Below, in pieces: positions 16,102-26,206 of a DNA stretch of 64,000 nucleotides. Origin of the DNA: Maribacter dokdonensis DSW-8 (GTDB taxonomy: Bacteria > Bacteroidota > Bacteroidia > Flavobacteriales > Flavobacteriaceae). Where the stretch lies: positions 930,001 through 994,000 of the forward strand of contig NZ_LDPE01000001.1 of the NCBI RefSeq assembly GCF_001447995.1. The letters run 5' to 3'. Within the stretch, counting starts at the first letter, position 1, and every line of letters starts with the position of its first letter. The notes beneath the pieces are model-generated. The model saw only the letters and a list, made by a program, of their open reading frames with translations. It searched no databases and was not told the DNA's origin. The position numbers and the translations under genes are program-made.

Positions 16102-18477
16102 TTAAAATTTCCACCATTTTTTAGTTGTTTTACTGTAACCATAGCCGTATTTTCCACCATATCCTAATTCATCTAGAGTAACATCATTAACTACAAAAGA
16201 TATTCCTTTGAGCTTACCTTCATCGCGTAGACCTAGTGGAAACTTTACTGCAGCTTCATCAGTTACACCTGCTCTTGTAACATAAACAATATGATTAGCA
16301 TATGGAGCAATCAATAAAGTATCACTTACCACCATCATTGGTGCGGTATCCACAATCACATAATCATATAATTCCGAAACCTCATCCAACAAACCTTCAA
16401 CTTTAGAACTCATTAGAAGTTCTGCCGGGTTTGGTGGTATTTTACCTGAATAAATCACATCTATAGTATTATGATGTACTAGCATAGGCCTAATGATATC
16501 TTTAACCTGTATAGAATCATCCAACAAGAACTCTGTTAAACCCGCATCTTTATTTCTTGAAGTAGTTTTTAATTTATCCACTGAATCCCCTGAGAAAAAT
16601 GAATACAATTTCGGATTTCTAATATCCGCACCTACCAATAAGACTTTTTTATCAGTACTGGCTAAAATCATAGATAAATTGGTAGACACAAATGTTTTAC
16701 CCTCACCAGGTGTGCTTGATGTTATAAAAACAATATTATTCTTATTACTATTCGTTGCATTTTTAGTCCTAATTAAAAAATCAAGATTTGTTCTAATAAT
16801 ACGTAAAGCCTCTGCTAACACCGACCTATCATCATTAATAATAATTTTATTGTCTTTCTTGGTCAATCTAGGCAGCTCTCCTAAAACAGGAACATCACTA
16901 GTATAAGCTTCCAAACTATGTTTGTTATGAATTTTTGTATCCAATAAATCCTTTCCATAAATAATACCAAAAGGAACGAGTAACCCTAAAATAAATGACG
17001 CAAGATAAACGATACCATTCTTTGGCTTTACTGGCTCTTGCTGAATCAAATGAGCACTATCAATGACTTTAGATTTAGGCGCACTGGAAGCCATTGCAAT
17101 TTGAGATTCTTCTCGTTTCTGCAAGAGATATAAAAATAAAGACTCTGTTGTTTGTTGCTGTCTTTCAATATCTCTTAATTGTCGAGAGTTACTAGGAGCC
17201 GAATATATTTTTGAATTTATTCGTGAAAGTTGTCCACTTAAATTATTCACCTGCATACCAAGATTCCTCTCCATACCAGACAAACTACTTTTAATTGTTC
17301 CTTTTAGACCTGCAAGTTGTTCATCCAAATTTACGATTATTGGGTTTTGCTCATCAGCACTTTTCAACAAACGTTTACGCTCTAAAGCTAATTCATTATA
17401 CTTTGCCGTAGTATTTGCAATACTGGGATCTGAAAGCCCAACATTGGCAGGTAAAACTTCATAACCGTTTTCCTCAGATATAATCTGATTCATTCCACTA
17501 GCAATATTCAACTGAGTTCTAGCATTTTCTAACTCCTGTCTATTTGCTGCACTTAAATTTAATGCGATATTCGATTCATTTGCAATATCAGTAACACCCT
17601 TTGAAGTCTTAAAATCTTGAGCGTCTTGGTCTACTGAACTTAATTCTCCTGAAATCTCTTTAATTCGTTCATCAATAAAATTAGAAGTTCTATCTGCAAT
17701 TATCTTTTTGTCTTCTATCCCGTTTTGATTATATTCAGATATTAATCCATTCAATATATCTAAACTTTTTTGAGGTATGGGATCAATAAGCTCTATATTT
17801 ATAATATTTGACAACTCACCAGTTGTGGTTATAAGTGTATTAGTTTGATAAGCCTCTGCCATTTTAAAAACAGGGATTAGTTCAATATGAAACCTTTTCC
17901 CTACAAATTGTTTAAGAAACTCTGTTTTTGGTGTCAGAACCATATCACCAATTGGTGTCTCTATATTCTTACCGTAAGAATATATTTTTACAGGACCATC
18001 TTCCGTGAAATTAAACCCAAAGTTATTAGTATCGTGAATATCTACATAAAAATCCAATTGTGAATTGTTGACTATAGAATCATTAGCAATAAAATTAACA
18101 TTGAAAGGTCTTCTTCTATATATTTCAGAAGTCTTGACATTACCTAAGACATTATATTTTATATTTAACTTCAAATCCCTTACTACTTCAATAAAATTAG
18201 ATCTAGAATTCAAAATTTCAATTTCATCTTCAACTTTATTTTTACCACCAATACCCAAAATATCCAAATCACTAAAAGCAGCTAACTCGGATGATGCATT
18301 TTTTTCCTCAATTATATGAATTTTTGCTTGTCCAGCATATTGTGGCGTAGCATATCTTAAATATATGGAAGCCAATAAAATTGCGATTACCGCACCGATT
18401 AAAAACCATTTCCACTTTTTGGTATAAATATTAAGTATTTCACTTAAATTTTGACCATTATTCAAACTTTCATTCAT
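16102..18477 (-). CDS. wzc: Wzc-type polysaccharide co-polymerase / tyrosine autokinase
   Basis: A 791-residue inner-membrane protein. An N-terminal Wzz domain is flanked by a membrane helix near residues 18-37 and a second near 495-515, with a long periplasmic coiled-coil region between. The cytoplasmic BY-kinase domain has Walker A STPGEGKT (588-595), Walker A' at Asp618 in VGADIRNP, and Walker B VIVDTAP (707-713). The C terminus carries a tyrosine cluster (Tyr773, 777, 779, 781) that would be autophosphorylated. It works with Wza to polymerise and export polysaccharide and is the target of CpsB, encoded in the opposite direction just after its stop. Last gene of a four-gene minus-strand operon. 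Confidence 0.93.
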   Translation of the reverse strand: MNESLNNGQNLSEILNIYTKKWKWFLIGAVIAILLASIYLRYATPQYAGQAKIHIIEEKNASSELAAFSDLDILGIGGKNKVEDEIEILNSRSNFIEVVRDLKLNIKYNVLGNVKTSEIYRRRPFNVNFIANDSIVNNSQLDFYVDIHDTNNFGFNFTEDGPVKIYSYGKNIETPIGDMVLTPKTEFLKQFVGKRFHIELIPVFKMAEAYQTNTLITTTGELSNIINIELIDPIPQKSLDILNGLISEYNQNGIEDKKIIADRTSNFIDERIKEISGELSSVDQDAQDFKTSKGVTDIANESNIALNLSAANRQELENARTQLNIASGMNQIISEENGYEVLPANVGLSDPSIANTTAKYNELALERKRLLKSADEQNPIIVNLDEQLAGLKGTIKSSLSGMERNLGMQVNNLSGQLSRINSKIYSAPSNSRQLRDIERQQQTTESLFLYLLQKREESQIAMASSAPKSKVIDSAHLIQQEPVKPKNGIVYLASFILGLLVPFGIIYGKDLLDTKIHNKHSLEAYTSDVPVLGELPRLTKKDNKIIINDDRSVLAEALRIIRTNLDFLIRTKNATNSNKNNIVFITSSTPGEGKTFVSTNLSMILASTDKKVLLVGADIRNPKLYSFFSGDSVDKLKTTSRNKDAGLTEFLLDDSIQVKDIIRPMLVHHNTIDVIYSGKIPPNPAELLMSSKVEGLLDEVSELYDYVIVDTAPMMVVSDTLLIAPYANHIVYVTRAGVTDEAAVKFPLGLRDEGKLKGISFVVNDVTLDELGYGGKYGYGYSKTTKKWWKF

Positions 18478-18511
18478 AAGACAATTGTAAAATTGAAATT
18501 ATTAAACACTA

Positions 18512-19288
18512 TTAGTTTCTAGTTAAAACTAAAACAGTAGATGTAATTAGAACAGAGGCTATAGATACCCAAATGGTGGCTCTATTGTCCAAGGCAGATG
18601 CTGTGATTGCTGACTTATTTGGTTCAACATAAACTACATCGTTCTGCGTTAAATAATAAACAGGTGAATCCAATGCTTCCTTACTAGTAAGATTTATCCT
18701 ATGATAGACTTTAGTTCCGTCAAAATCACGTATGACCAAAATATTATCCCTTTTACCTTTTATGGTTAAATCATTTGCAAGCCCTAATGCTTCCAAAATT
18801 GTTATCTGTTCCCCTATTACAGGGTAAGTACCTGGAGATTTAACTTCTCCTAAAATAGTTACAGTAAAATTCTTAAGTCGAATATTAATGATTGGATCTT
18901 TTAAGTAATTGCTTAATTTCTCTTTCAACAATTCCTTTGTTTTCTCAGCCGTTAGCCCAGCAATTTTCACCTGACCAATTACCGGAAAATCAATATTACC
19001 ACTTTTATCAACAATATAATCTAACTGTTCTGCTCTCATACCGCCCTCATCAATTCCTCCAACTAAATTGAATGGCATACTTGCCTGCGGGTCTAATGTA
19101 GAAACATTAATCGATACCACATCGTCCACCTTAAATGTTTGTGAATGATTATTTTCACCAACCTTAGTCTCGTAATCTCCTACCCCTTGAAAATAAACAA
19201 CATCTTTATGAGAAGCACAAGAGTGCAGCATAACAATAGATATTGATAATAAAAAAAATTTAAATAAGTTTACTTTTAAATGTTTCAT
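18512..19288 (-). CDS. wza: Wza-type outer-membrane polysaccharide export lipoprotein
   Basis: A 258-residue lipoprotein whose signal ends in the lipobox LHSC (Cys24). The mature part has the Poly_export domain (VVSINVSTLDP and YIVDKSGNIDFPVIGQVKIAG), then a SLBB-type repeat (FTVTILGEVKSPGTYPV). A hydrophobic helix sits at the C terminus (about residues 236-253), the place where Wza spans the outer membrane. It is shorter than E. coli Wza (379 residues), which is normal for Bacteroidota. It lies 34 bp upstream of wzc in the same operon. It would form the export channel for the capsule. Confidence 0.9.
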   Translation of the reverse strand: MKHLKVNLFKFFLLSISIVMLHSCASHKDVVYFQGVGDYETKVGENNHSQTFKVDDVVSINVSTLDPQASMPFNLVGGIDEGGMRAEQLDYIVDKSGNIDFPVIGQVKIAGLTAEKTKELLKEKLSNYLKDPIINIRLKNFTVTILGEVKSPGTYPVIGEQITILEALGLANDLTIKGKRDNILVIRDFDGTKVYHRINLTSKEALDSPVYYLTQNDVVYVEPNKSAITASALDNRATIWVSIASVLITSTVLVLTRN

Positions 19289-19311
19289 TAATGTCTAATT
19301 TAAGATGGAGT

Positions 19312-21243
19312 TTATGATTTTACTACTTTTAGTTTTTGTTCTGGACTTTGATTAGAATCAACTTTATCAAAATCGCATAATTCAGAGTTTTTTGATATGT
19401 ATTCAGGAACTATTTCCTTCATTAATTTTACCGTATTACCACTAAAAAACATATTCGTTATACACAATTCATCAATTTTCGATCTCACTTTCGCGTATTC
19501 CACATCACGAACTTTACTAATCTTTATTTTTTGATGATACGTTGGCAATGTATTCTCCCCGTTGGCTAAAAGCTCTTCATATAACTTTTCTCCTGGTCTC
19601 AAACCAGTAATTTTAATATCAATATCTTCTGGGTATCGTAAACCAGAAAGTTTTATCATGTTTTTGGCTAAATCATAAATCTTAACGGATTCACCCATAT
19701 CAAAAATAAAAATTTCACCACCTTCTCCCATGGCTCCAGCTTCTAGTACTAACTGAGAAGCTTCGGGAATCGTCATAAAATATCGGGTAATATCCTTATG
19801 CGTCAGAGTTAAAGGCCCTCCTTTTTCAATTTGTTTTCTAAATAAAGGAATCACGGATCCATTAGAGCCTAAAACATTTCCAAATCTGGTTGTAATAAAT
19901 TTAGTTTTATTTTCCTTTTGCATGCAACTAATATACATCTCGGCAATGCGCTTTGTTGCCCCCATTACATTGGTCGGGTTAACCGCTTTGTCCGTGGATA
20001 CAAAAACAAATTTCTCCACGTTATGCAAAATGGATAAGTCCGCAACATTCTTTGTTCCTCCAACATTTATTTTAATTGCCTCGTATGAATTGTATTCCAT
20101 TAAGGGTACATGCTTGTAAGCAGCTGCATGAAATACTACATTAGGTTTATGCTCACCGAACAAGGCATTCATTCTATTTTTATCTCTTATATCCGTAACA
20201 ATTGGAATAAAATTATGAAAACCGTTTTGTTTTAATTCCTGTTGTAAATCATATAAGGCAGATTCTGCCGAATCAATAACAATTAAAGATTTATAATCGT
20301 AGTTACAAATCTGGCGTACAATTTCACTTCCAATAGACCCAGCACCACCAGTCACCATTACCGATTTATTCATCAGCTCCATGGCAATTTTACTATTTTT
20401 AATTGTAATTGGAGCACGATCCAACAAATCTTCAATCTGAACTTGTTTAATTTGCGAAACTTTTAATTCTCCGTTTATCCAATCTTCTATCGGAGGCACT
20501 ATTTTTACCACTATAGGTAAATCAACCAAGCCTTCTACCGTCTTTCTTAATTTCACAGAATCAATATTCTGTATTGAAAATATAATTTCAGATATATTAT
20601 TCTTGACAATAAATGCTTCTGTCAAAGTTCTTCTTGCAAATACGGGAACTCCATTTATATTCTTTCCAATTTTTTTCGCATCTCTATCAATATAACCTAT
20701 AACCTTATATCTACTTTTAGCATTGTTAGCTATTGCTCCATGGGTTAATACACCAGAATCACCGGCTCCATAAATTAATATATTCTTAGATACCTTAATA
20801 TTACTATTCATTTTGTTGTAAAATGATTTAAAAACAAAACGTGAAGCTGCAAGACCTACGAACGTAATTAAACTGTTAATAATAATAATGGATAATGGAA
20901 TTGTAAATTGGCTTAGAATATTCATTTGCCCATTAACCATTACAACAAATATGACCAAAATACTAAAAAGACAAACCGCATTAAAAATATTATAAACATC
21001 TCTGACTCCCGTATGACGGACAACTCCTTTATATGAGCCAACAATCAAAAATGCTAATAATGAAGTAACAGCTACAAGTGGTATTTGCACTAATAAGTTC
21101 TTAACTTCAAAATTCAAGGTTAAATTAAATCGTATAAAATAAGATAAGATAAAAGAAAAAATTACCGTTATCAGGTCAATACATAACACAAGCCATTTAG
21201 AAGCATATCGCTGTGCACTATAATTAAGATATTTCTGTATCAT
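19312..21243 (-). CDS. Membrane-bound nucleotide-sugar 4,6-dehydratase (CapD/WbpM/PglF type)
   Basis: A 643-residue enzyme with four N-terminal membrane helices (about residues 15-135). A CoA-binding-like Rossmann domain follows (YGAGDSG, 158-164), then the SDR catalytic domain (TGGAGSIGSE, 298-307; STDK, 416-419; MGATK, 427-431). Such enzymes convert UDP-GlcNAc to the 4-keto-6-deoxy sugar, the first step to bacillosamine-, QuiNAc- and FucNAc-type sugars. Its ATG overlaps the stop of the upstream DegT aminotransferase by 4 nt. The pair probably makes a UDP-4-amino-4,6-dideoxy sugar, perhaps the first sugar loaded by the PglC-like transferase at 41820. Which C5 epimer is made cannot be told from sequence. 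Confidence 0.88.
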   Translation of the reverse strand: MIQKYLNYSAQRYASKWLVLCIDLITVIFSFILSYFIRFNLTLNFEVKNLLVQIPLVAVTSLLAFLIVGSYKGVVRHTGVRDVYNIFNAVCLFSILVIFVVMVNGQMNILSQFTIPLSIIIINSLITFVGLAASRFVFKSFYNKMNSNIKVSKNILIYGAGDSGVLTHGAIANNAKSRYKVIGYIDRDAKKIGKNINGVPVFARRTLTEAFIVKNNISEIIFSIQNIDSVKLRKTVEGLVDLPIVVKIVPPIEDWINGELKVSQIKQVQIEDLLDRAPITIKNSKIAMELMNKSVMVTGGAGSIGSEIVRQICNYDYKSLIVIDSAESALYDLQQELKQNGFHNFIPIVTDIRDKNRMNALFGEHKPNVVFHAAAYKHVPLMEYNSYEAIKINVGGTKNVADLSILHNVEKFVFVSTDKAVNPTNVMGATKRIAEMYISCMQKENKTKFITTRFGNVLGSNGSVIPLFRKQIEKGGPLTLTHKDITRYFMTIPEASQLVLEAGAMGEGGEIFIFDMGESVKIYDLAKNMIKLSGLRYPEDIDIKITGLRPGEKLYEELLANGENTLPTYHQKIKISKVRDVEYAKVRSKIDELCITNMFFSGNTVKLMKEIVPEYISKNSELCDFDKVDSNQSPEQKLKVVKS

Positions 21244-22376
21244 GATAAAACGTTTTTGATAGTTGTTACTACGCGATCCAAATCTTCTTTAGTTAAGTTA
21301 GACCCGCTAGGTAAACAAAGCCCTCTTTCAAACAATGATTCTGAAGTACCATCTACATAATGTTGATTTCCATTAAAAATAGGTTGCAAATGTAAAGGTT
21401 TCCATAAAGGTCTAGATTCTATATTCTCATCTAAAAGGCTCATTCTAAGCTTTTCCCTAATTTCAAATGATGGCGTTAAGATACAACTTAACCACCTATT
21501 CGAAAAATAACCCTCCGGTTCCCCTAGAAATTCTAATTGAGAAAATTCCTCAAGAGAATCCGTGTAAAATTGATAATTAGCCCTACGAGCATTTACTCGA
21601 TCATCCAAAACTTCCATTTGACCTCTTCCTATACCAGCTAAAACATTACTCATCCTATAATTATAACCTATATTAGAATGCTGATAATGAGGTGCATCGT
21701 CCCTAGCTTGCGTTGCTAAAAACACAGCTCTCTCTACAAACTCTTTATTTTTAGAAACTAATGCTCCTCCTCCTGATGTTGTAATAATTTTATTACCGTT
21801 AAAAGATAGAATACCTATATCTCCGAAAGTGCCACAAGGTATTCCTTTATAAATACTTCCCAATGCCTCTGCACTATCTTCTAGAATAGGAATCTGAAAT
21901 TCATCCGCCACCGTCCGTATTTCGGCAATTTTATACGGCATCCCGTATAAGTGAACAGCTATTATTGCTTTAGGCTTTTTACCTTTTTCAATTCCATTTT
22001 CTATAGCCTTACGCAATAAAGCAGGCGATATATTCCAAGTTTCCAATTCACTATCAACAAAAACAGGAGAAGCTCCTACATAAGTAATTGGATTTGCAGA
22101 TGCCGAAAAAGTAAAGCTTTGACAAATGACATCGTCTCCTTTACCAACACCTAAAAGCTCAAGACCTAAATGAATTGCTGCTGTACCTGCACTTAATGCA
22201 GCTACATGAACATCATTTCCTAGTGTATTCCCAATAGATTGCTCAAAAGCATTTACATTGGGACCCAAAGGAGCTATCCAGTTAGTCTCAAATGCTTCAT
22301 TTACATATTTTTGCTCAGAACCTCCCATATGCGGAGAAGAAAGCCAAATTTTAGTAGGTGTAGATACGGTTTTCAA
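21240..22376 (-). CDS. DegT/DnrJ/EryC1/StrS-family sugar aminotransferase (PglE-like)
   Basis: A 378-residue PLP-dependent aminotransferase. Residues forming the cofactor site are clear: SAGTAAIHLGL (62-72), EDSAEALGS (166-174, Asp167 contacting the pyridine nitrogen) and the Schiff-base lysine Lys196 in FNGNKIITTSGGGAL. It would transfer the amino group of glutamate to the 4-keto sugar made by the dehydratase whose gene overlaps its stop. First gene of the minus-strand operon that continues to wzc; the 241-bp gap upstream is shared with the divergent ugd gene. Family sure, exact sugar inferred. Confidence 0.9.
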   Translation of the reverse strand: MKTVSTPTKIWLSSPHMGGSEQKYVNEAFETNWIAPLGPNVNAFEQSIGNTLGNDVHVAALSAGTAAIHLGLELLGVGKGDDVICQSFTFSASANPITYVGASPVFVDSELETWNISPALLRKAIENGIEKGKKPKAIIAVHLYGMPYKIAEIRTVADEFQIPILEDSAEALGSIYKGIPCGTFGDIGILSFNGNKIITTSGGGALVSKNKEFVERAVFLATQARDDAPHYQHSNIGYNYRMSNVLAGIGRGQMEVLDDRVNARRANYQFYTDSLEEFSQLEFLGEPEGYFSNRWLSCILTPSFEIREKLRMSLLDENIESRPLWKPLHLQPIFNGNQHYVDGTSESLFERGLCLPSGSNLTKEDLDRVVTTIKNVLS

Positions 22377-22617
22377 TAGTTGTCAATTTAGGGTTACAAA
22401 TTTTAGAAGTCAAAATTAACTATACATTTTCTGAAAACAACGAATAATATATATATTTCGTTTAATATGTGTAAATTATCGGTCAAAGTAAAAATGTTCA
22501 TCCTTTAATCGTAGCTAAAGGTTTTTGAACCCTGTAAATAACGAGTTCATCTAAAATATATTTCTTTATAGCGCGTTATTTTTTAATCTTTGCTTTTTTA
22601 AATCCTATATACAATTA

Positions 22618-24015
22618 ATGAAAAAGATTACAAAAATATGTTGTATTGGTGCCGGCTATGTGGGCGGACCTACTATGTCGGTTATTGCCAAACAATGCCC
22701 AGAAATAAAAGTAACGGTTGTTGATATTAACAAAGCTCGTATTGACCAATGGAATACAGATGACTTAGACCAACTTCCAATTTACGAGCCCGGGTTAAAA
22801 GAGATTGTAAAAGAAACAAGAGGTAAAAACCTTTTCTTTTCTACAGAAGTAGACAAGGCAATTGATGAAGCAGAAATGATTTTCATCTCTGTAAACACTC
22901 CTACAAAGACATATGGTAAAGGGAAAGGGCAGGCTGCTGACCTTAAATTTATTGAGCTTTGCGCTCGCAATATTGCCAAGGTTGCAAAAGATGATAAAAT
23001 CGTTGTGGAAAAATCAACATTACCAGTTAGAACTGCACAAGCTATTCAAAATATTTTAGACAATACTGGAAATTCCGTCAAATTTGAAATATTATCAAAT
23101 CCTGAGTTCTTAGCTGAAGGTACAGCCATAGAGGACCTTTTGAATGCTGACCGAGTACTTATTGGAGGTAACGACACTGCAGCTGGACAAGCTGCCAAAG
23201 ATGCACTTAGTGCTGTTTATGAACATTGGCTTCCAAAAGAACGCATTTTACAAACAAACGTTTGGTCATCAGAGTTATCAAAGCTTGTTGCCAATGCATT
23301 TTTAGCCCAACGAGTTTCTTCTATTAACACAATATCTGCACTTTGCGAAAAAACAGATGCCAACATTCAGGAAATATCAAGAGCTATAGGCTTTGATAGC
23401 CGTATAGGTTCTAAATTCCTAAATGCATCTGTTGGCTTTGGTGGATCTTGTTTTCAAAAAGATATTTTAAACCTAGTATATATTGCAAGGTCTTACGGAT
23501 TAGATGAAGTCGCCGATTATTGGGAGCAAGTTATTATCGCTAATGATTATCAAAAGAGTCGTTTTGCAGAAAATATCATATCAACCCTTTACAACACTAT
23601 ATCTGGTAAAAAAATCATCATATACGGTTGGGCGTTTAAAAAAGACACCAATGACACTAGGGAGTCCGCTGCCATTGCAATAGCAGATGCTTTATTAGAA
23701 GAGCGTGCAGAAATTATCGTCTATGACCCAAAAGTATCGGAAGAACGTATCTATGCTGATTTAGATTATTTAGGCACTAGATCTCCAGAGGAAAACAGAC
23801 GTTTATTGAAAGTCACTAAAAATCCAATGGAAGCTACTCAAGATGCCCATGCCATTGCAATTTTAACCGAATGGGATGAATTTAAAAGTTATGATTGGAA
23901 AACCATCTACGAACAAATGTTAAAGCCGGCATTTGTTTTTGATGGCAGACGTTTATTGGATACTAATAATATGGAATCCATTGGCTTTAATTATTATAAA
24001 ATAGGCCAATCATGA
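22618..24015 (+). CDS. ugd: UDP-glucose 6-dehydrogenase
   Basis: A 465-residue UDP-glucose dehydrogenase that oxidises UDP-glucose to UDP-glucuronate with two NAD. It belongs to the longer, eukaryote-like branch: the N terminus is [18 protein letters not shown], the NAD site includes [14 protein letters not shown], and the catalytic Cys278 lies in [10 protein letters not shown], close to Cys276 of the human enzyme. [14 protein letters not shown] closes the C-terminal UDP-binding domain. Its TGA overlaps the ATG of the next gene, a UDP-glucuronate 4-epimerase, so the product is evidently passed on. First gene of a plus-strand run within the capsule locus. Confidence 0.92.
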   Translation: MKKITKICCIGAGYVGGPTMSVIAKQCPEIKVTVVDINKARIDQWNTDDLDQLPIYEPGLKEIVKETRGKNLFFSTEVDKAIDEAEMIFISVNTPTKTYGKGKGQAADLKFIELCARNIAKVAKDDKIVVEKSTLPVRTAQAIQNILDNTGNSVKFEILSNPEFLAEGTAIEDLLNADRVLIGGNDTAAGQAAKDALSAVYEHWLPKERILQTNVWSSELSKLVANAFLAQRVSSINTISALCEKTDANIQEISRAIGFDSRIGSKFLNASVGFGGSCFQKDILNLVYIARSYGLDEVADYWEQVIIANDYQKSRFAENIISTLYNTISGKKIIIYGWAFKKDTNDTRESAAIAIADALLEERAEIIVYDPKVSEERIYADLDYLGTRSPEENRRLLKVTKNPMEATQDAHAIAILTEWDEFKSYDWKTIYEQMLKPAFVFDGRRLLDTNNMESIGFNYYKIGQS

Positions 24016-25037
24016 AAATTTTAGTAACCGGTGCCGCTGGCTTTATCGGCTTTTTTGTTGCAAAATCGCTAGTAGAGAAAGGGCATACGGTGGTTGGCTT
24101 AGATAATATTAATGACTATTATGATGTCAACCTTAAATATGCTAGATTAAACGAACTTGGTATAACCAAAGAAAAAGCCGAAATTTTTAATGCTTTAAGC
24201 CCAAGTAATACTACTAAATCATTTTCTTTTATACGACTGACACTTGAAGATAGAGACAATTTACCTCGACTCTTCAATGCTCAAAATTTTGATGTGGTAT
24301 GTAATTTAGCCGCCCAAGCAGGGGTTCGTTACAGTTTAGAAAATCCAGAAGCTTATGTAGATAGTAATTTGGTTGGATTTCTAAACATTTTAGAATGTTG
24401 TCGTAATTTTAAAATTAAACATCTAGTATACGCCAGTAGTTCAAGTGTTTATGGTTTAAATGAAAAAATTCCATTCGAAACAACCGATACTGTGGACAAC
24501 CCCGTAAGTTTATATGCTGCCACAAAAAAAAGTAATGAATTAATGGCTCATGCATACAGTCATTTGTACGGATTTAAAACGACTGGTTTACGATTTTTTA
24601 CCGTTTATGGCCCTTGGGGAAGACCAGATATGGCTATGTTTCTATTTACCGATGCTATTGTTAACAACAAACCCATTAAAGTTTTTAATAACGGAAAATT
24701 AGAACGCGATTTTACTTATATAGACGATATTACGGAAGGTGTTGTCCGCATAATACAAAAGCCGGTTGTAGAAAAATCAGGAATTAAAGGTGAATTTAAA
24801 ATTTACAATATTGGCAATAGCAAATCTGTAAAATTAATGGATTTTATCACTGCTATTGAAGAAAGTTTAGGTGGTGTAGCAAAAAAAGACATGTACCCCA
24901 TGCAACCGGGTGATGTTGAAAAAACCTGGGCCAATGTAGACGATTTGATTAAAGATTATGACTATCGCCCCAATACACCTATTAAAAAAGGTGTTCAGCA
25001 ATTTGTAGAGTGGTATAAGAATTTTTACATCTCTTAG
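24012..25037 (+). CDS. UDP-glucuronate 4-epimerase
   Basis: A 341-residue extended SDR enzyme. The NAD motif is TGAAGFIG (6-13), followed by [17 protein letters not shown], a stretch characteristic of UDP-glucuronate 4-epimerases (CapI, LpsL, plant GAE). Catalytic residues are in ASSSSVYG and YAATKKSNE. It interconverts UDP-GlcA and UDP-GalA. The 4-nt overlap with ugd indicates translational coupling, so UDP-galacturonate is the likely end product of the pair. Full length; no membrane anchor, unlike the plant enzymes. Confidence 0.9.
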   Translation: MKILVTGAAGFIGFFVAKSLVEKGHTVVGLDNINDYYDVNLKYARLNELGITKEKAEIFNALSPSNTTKSFSFIRLTLEDRDNLPRLFNAQNFDVVCNLAAQAGVRYSLENPEAYVDSNLVGFLNILECCRNFKIKHLVYASSSSVYGLNEKIPFETTDTVDNPVSLYAATKKSNELMAHAYSHLYGFKTTGLRFFTVYGPWGRPDMAMFLFTDAIVNNKPIKVFNNGKLERDFTYIDDITEGVVRIIQKPVVEKSGIKGEFKIYNIGNSKSVKLMDFITAIEESLGGVAKKDMYPMQPGDVEKTWANVDDLIKDYDYRPNTPIKKGVQQFVEWYKNFYIS

Positions 25038-25118
25038 CACAATATTGGTACAACTTGCTTGTTATTGATGTAACAAAGTATTTCTCTAAAAAAGAACTGA
25101 AAAACACAAAAACCATAC

Positions 25119-26111
25119 ATGAGTTTATATAACCTTAAATCAAATTTTCACATCTTAGTAACAGGTGGTGCCGGCTTTATTGGTTCCAACTTGTGCAACG
25201 AGTTAATTCAAAACGGAAACCAAGTAATTTGTTTAGATAATTTTGCAACTGGAAAGCGCAAAAACTTGGCTTCAATAGTAAATCATCAAAATTTCACTTT
25301 AATTGAAGGTGACATCAGAAACTTGAGCGATTGTCAAAAGGCTTGTGACGGAGTAGACTATATTTTACACCAAGCAGCTTTAGGATCCGTTCCAAGGTCT
25401 ATTAATGACCCTATAACCAGTAATAACGTTAACGTTTCAGGATTTTTAAATATGCTAGTGGCTGCTAGAGATGCTAAAGTAAAGCGTTTTATTTATGCCG
25501 CTAGTTCTTCAACTTATGGAGATTCTACCAATATGCCCAAAGTAGAGGATATTATAGGCAAACCACTCTCCCCGTATGCCATAACAAAATATGTAAATGA
25601 ATTATATGCCGATGTCTTTAGCAAAACTTATGGTATGGAAACCATTGGTTTACGCTATTTTAATGTCTTCGGAAGAAAGCAAGACCCTAAGGGTGCCTAT
25701 GCAGCAGTAATTCCAAAATTTGTAATGCAATTGATGAAACATGAATCTCCCGTTATTAATGGCGATGGTTCATTTTCCAGAGACTTCACCTATATAGACA
25801 ATGTCATACAAATGAATATTCGCGCAATTGTCTGCGACAACCAAAATGCAATGAATACCGTATATAATACAGCTTATGGTGAACGTACAGACTTAAATGA
25901 ACTTACCGAACTGTTAAAAGAGTACTTAGGTGAATTTGACCCTAAAATAAAAGAAGTAAAAAATGTGTATGGACCAACAAGAGCAGGAGATGTACCACAT
26001 TCTTTAGCCTCAGTTGACAAAGCCAAAGCGTTATTACATTATGACCCTCAGTATGACATTAAAACCGGATTAAAAGAAGCGGTGAAGTGGTATTGGGAAA
26101 ATTTGAAATAA
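25119..26111 (+). CDS. UDP-N-acetylglucosamine (or GlcNAcA) 4-epimerase, WbpP/TviC type
   Basis: A 330-residue SDR enzyme with TGGAGFIGSN near residue 14, ASSSTYGD and YAITKYVNE. FSRDFTYIDNVIQMN matches the WbpP/TviC subgroup, which epimerises UDP-GlcNAc or UDP-GlcNAcA at C4. It precedes a TviB/WbpO-type dehydrogenase, reproducing the Vi-antigen pair that makes UDP-GalNAcA. The 15 residues before the Rossmann strand are normal for WbpP. The gap to the next gene (95 nt) contains a small hairpin (26144-26161) but no obvious terminator. Confidence 0.85.
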   Translation: MSLYNLKSNFHILVTGGAGFIGSNLCNELIQNGNQVICLDNFATGKRKNLASIVNHQNFTLIEGDIRNLSDCQKACDGVDYILHQAALGSVPRSINDPITSNNVNVSGFLNMLVAARDAKVKRFIYAASSSTYGDSTNMPKVEDIIGKPLSPYAITKYVNELYADVFSKTYGMETIGLRYFNVFGRKQDPKGAYAAVIPKFVMQLMKHESPVINGDGSFSRDFTYIDNVIQMNIRAIVCDNQNAMNTVYNTAYGERTDLNELTELLKEYLGEFDPKIKEVKNVYGPTRAGDVPHSLASVDKAKALLHYDPQYDIKTGLKEAVKWYWENLK

Positions 26112-26206
26112 AATACGCTAGGAGTTAAAAATATAAATACTATGGTTGCTTTTCGCAACCTTACTAATAAATTTAGGTTACTGATAATAACCGAAGTAAT
26201 AAGAAT

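Noticed and set aside
26144..26161. GGTTGC/GCAACC hairpin as a terminator between the epimerase and dehydrogenase genes
   Set aside because: Only 6 bp and no T run follows, and the flanking genes act in one pathway. It is at most a weak processing site.
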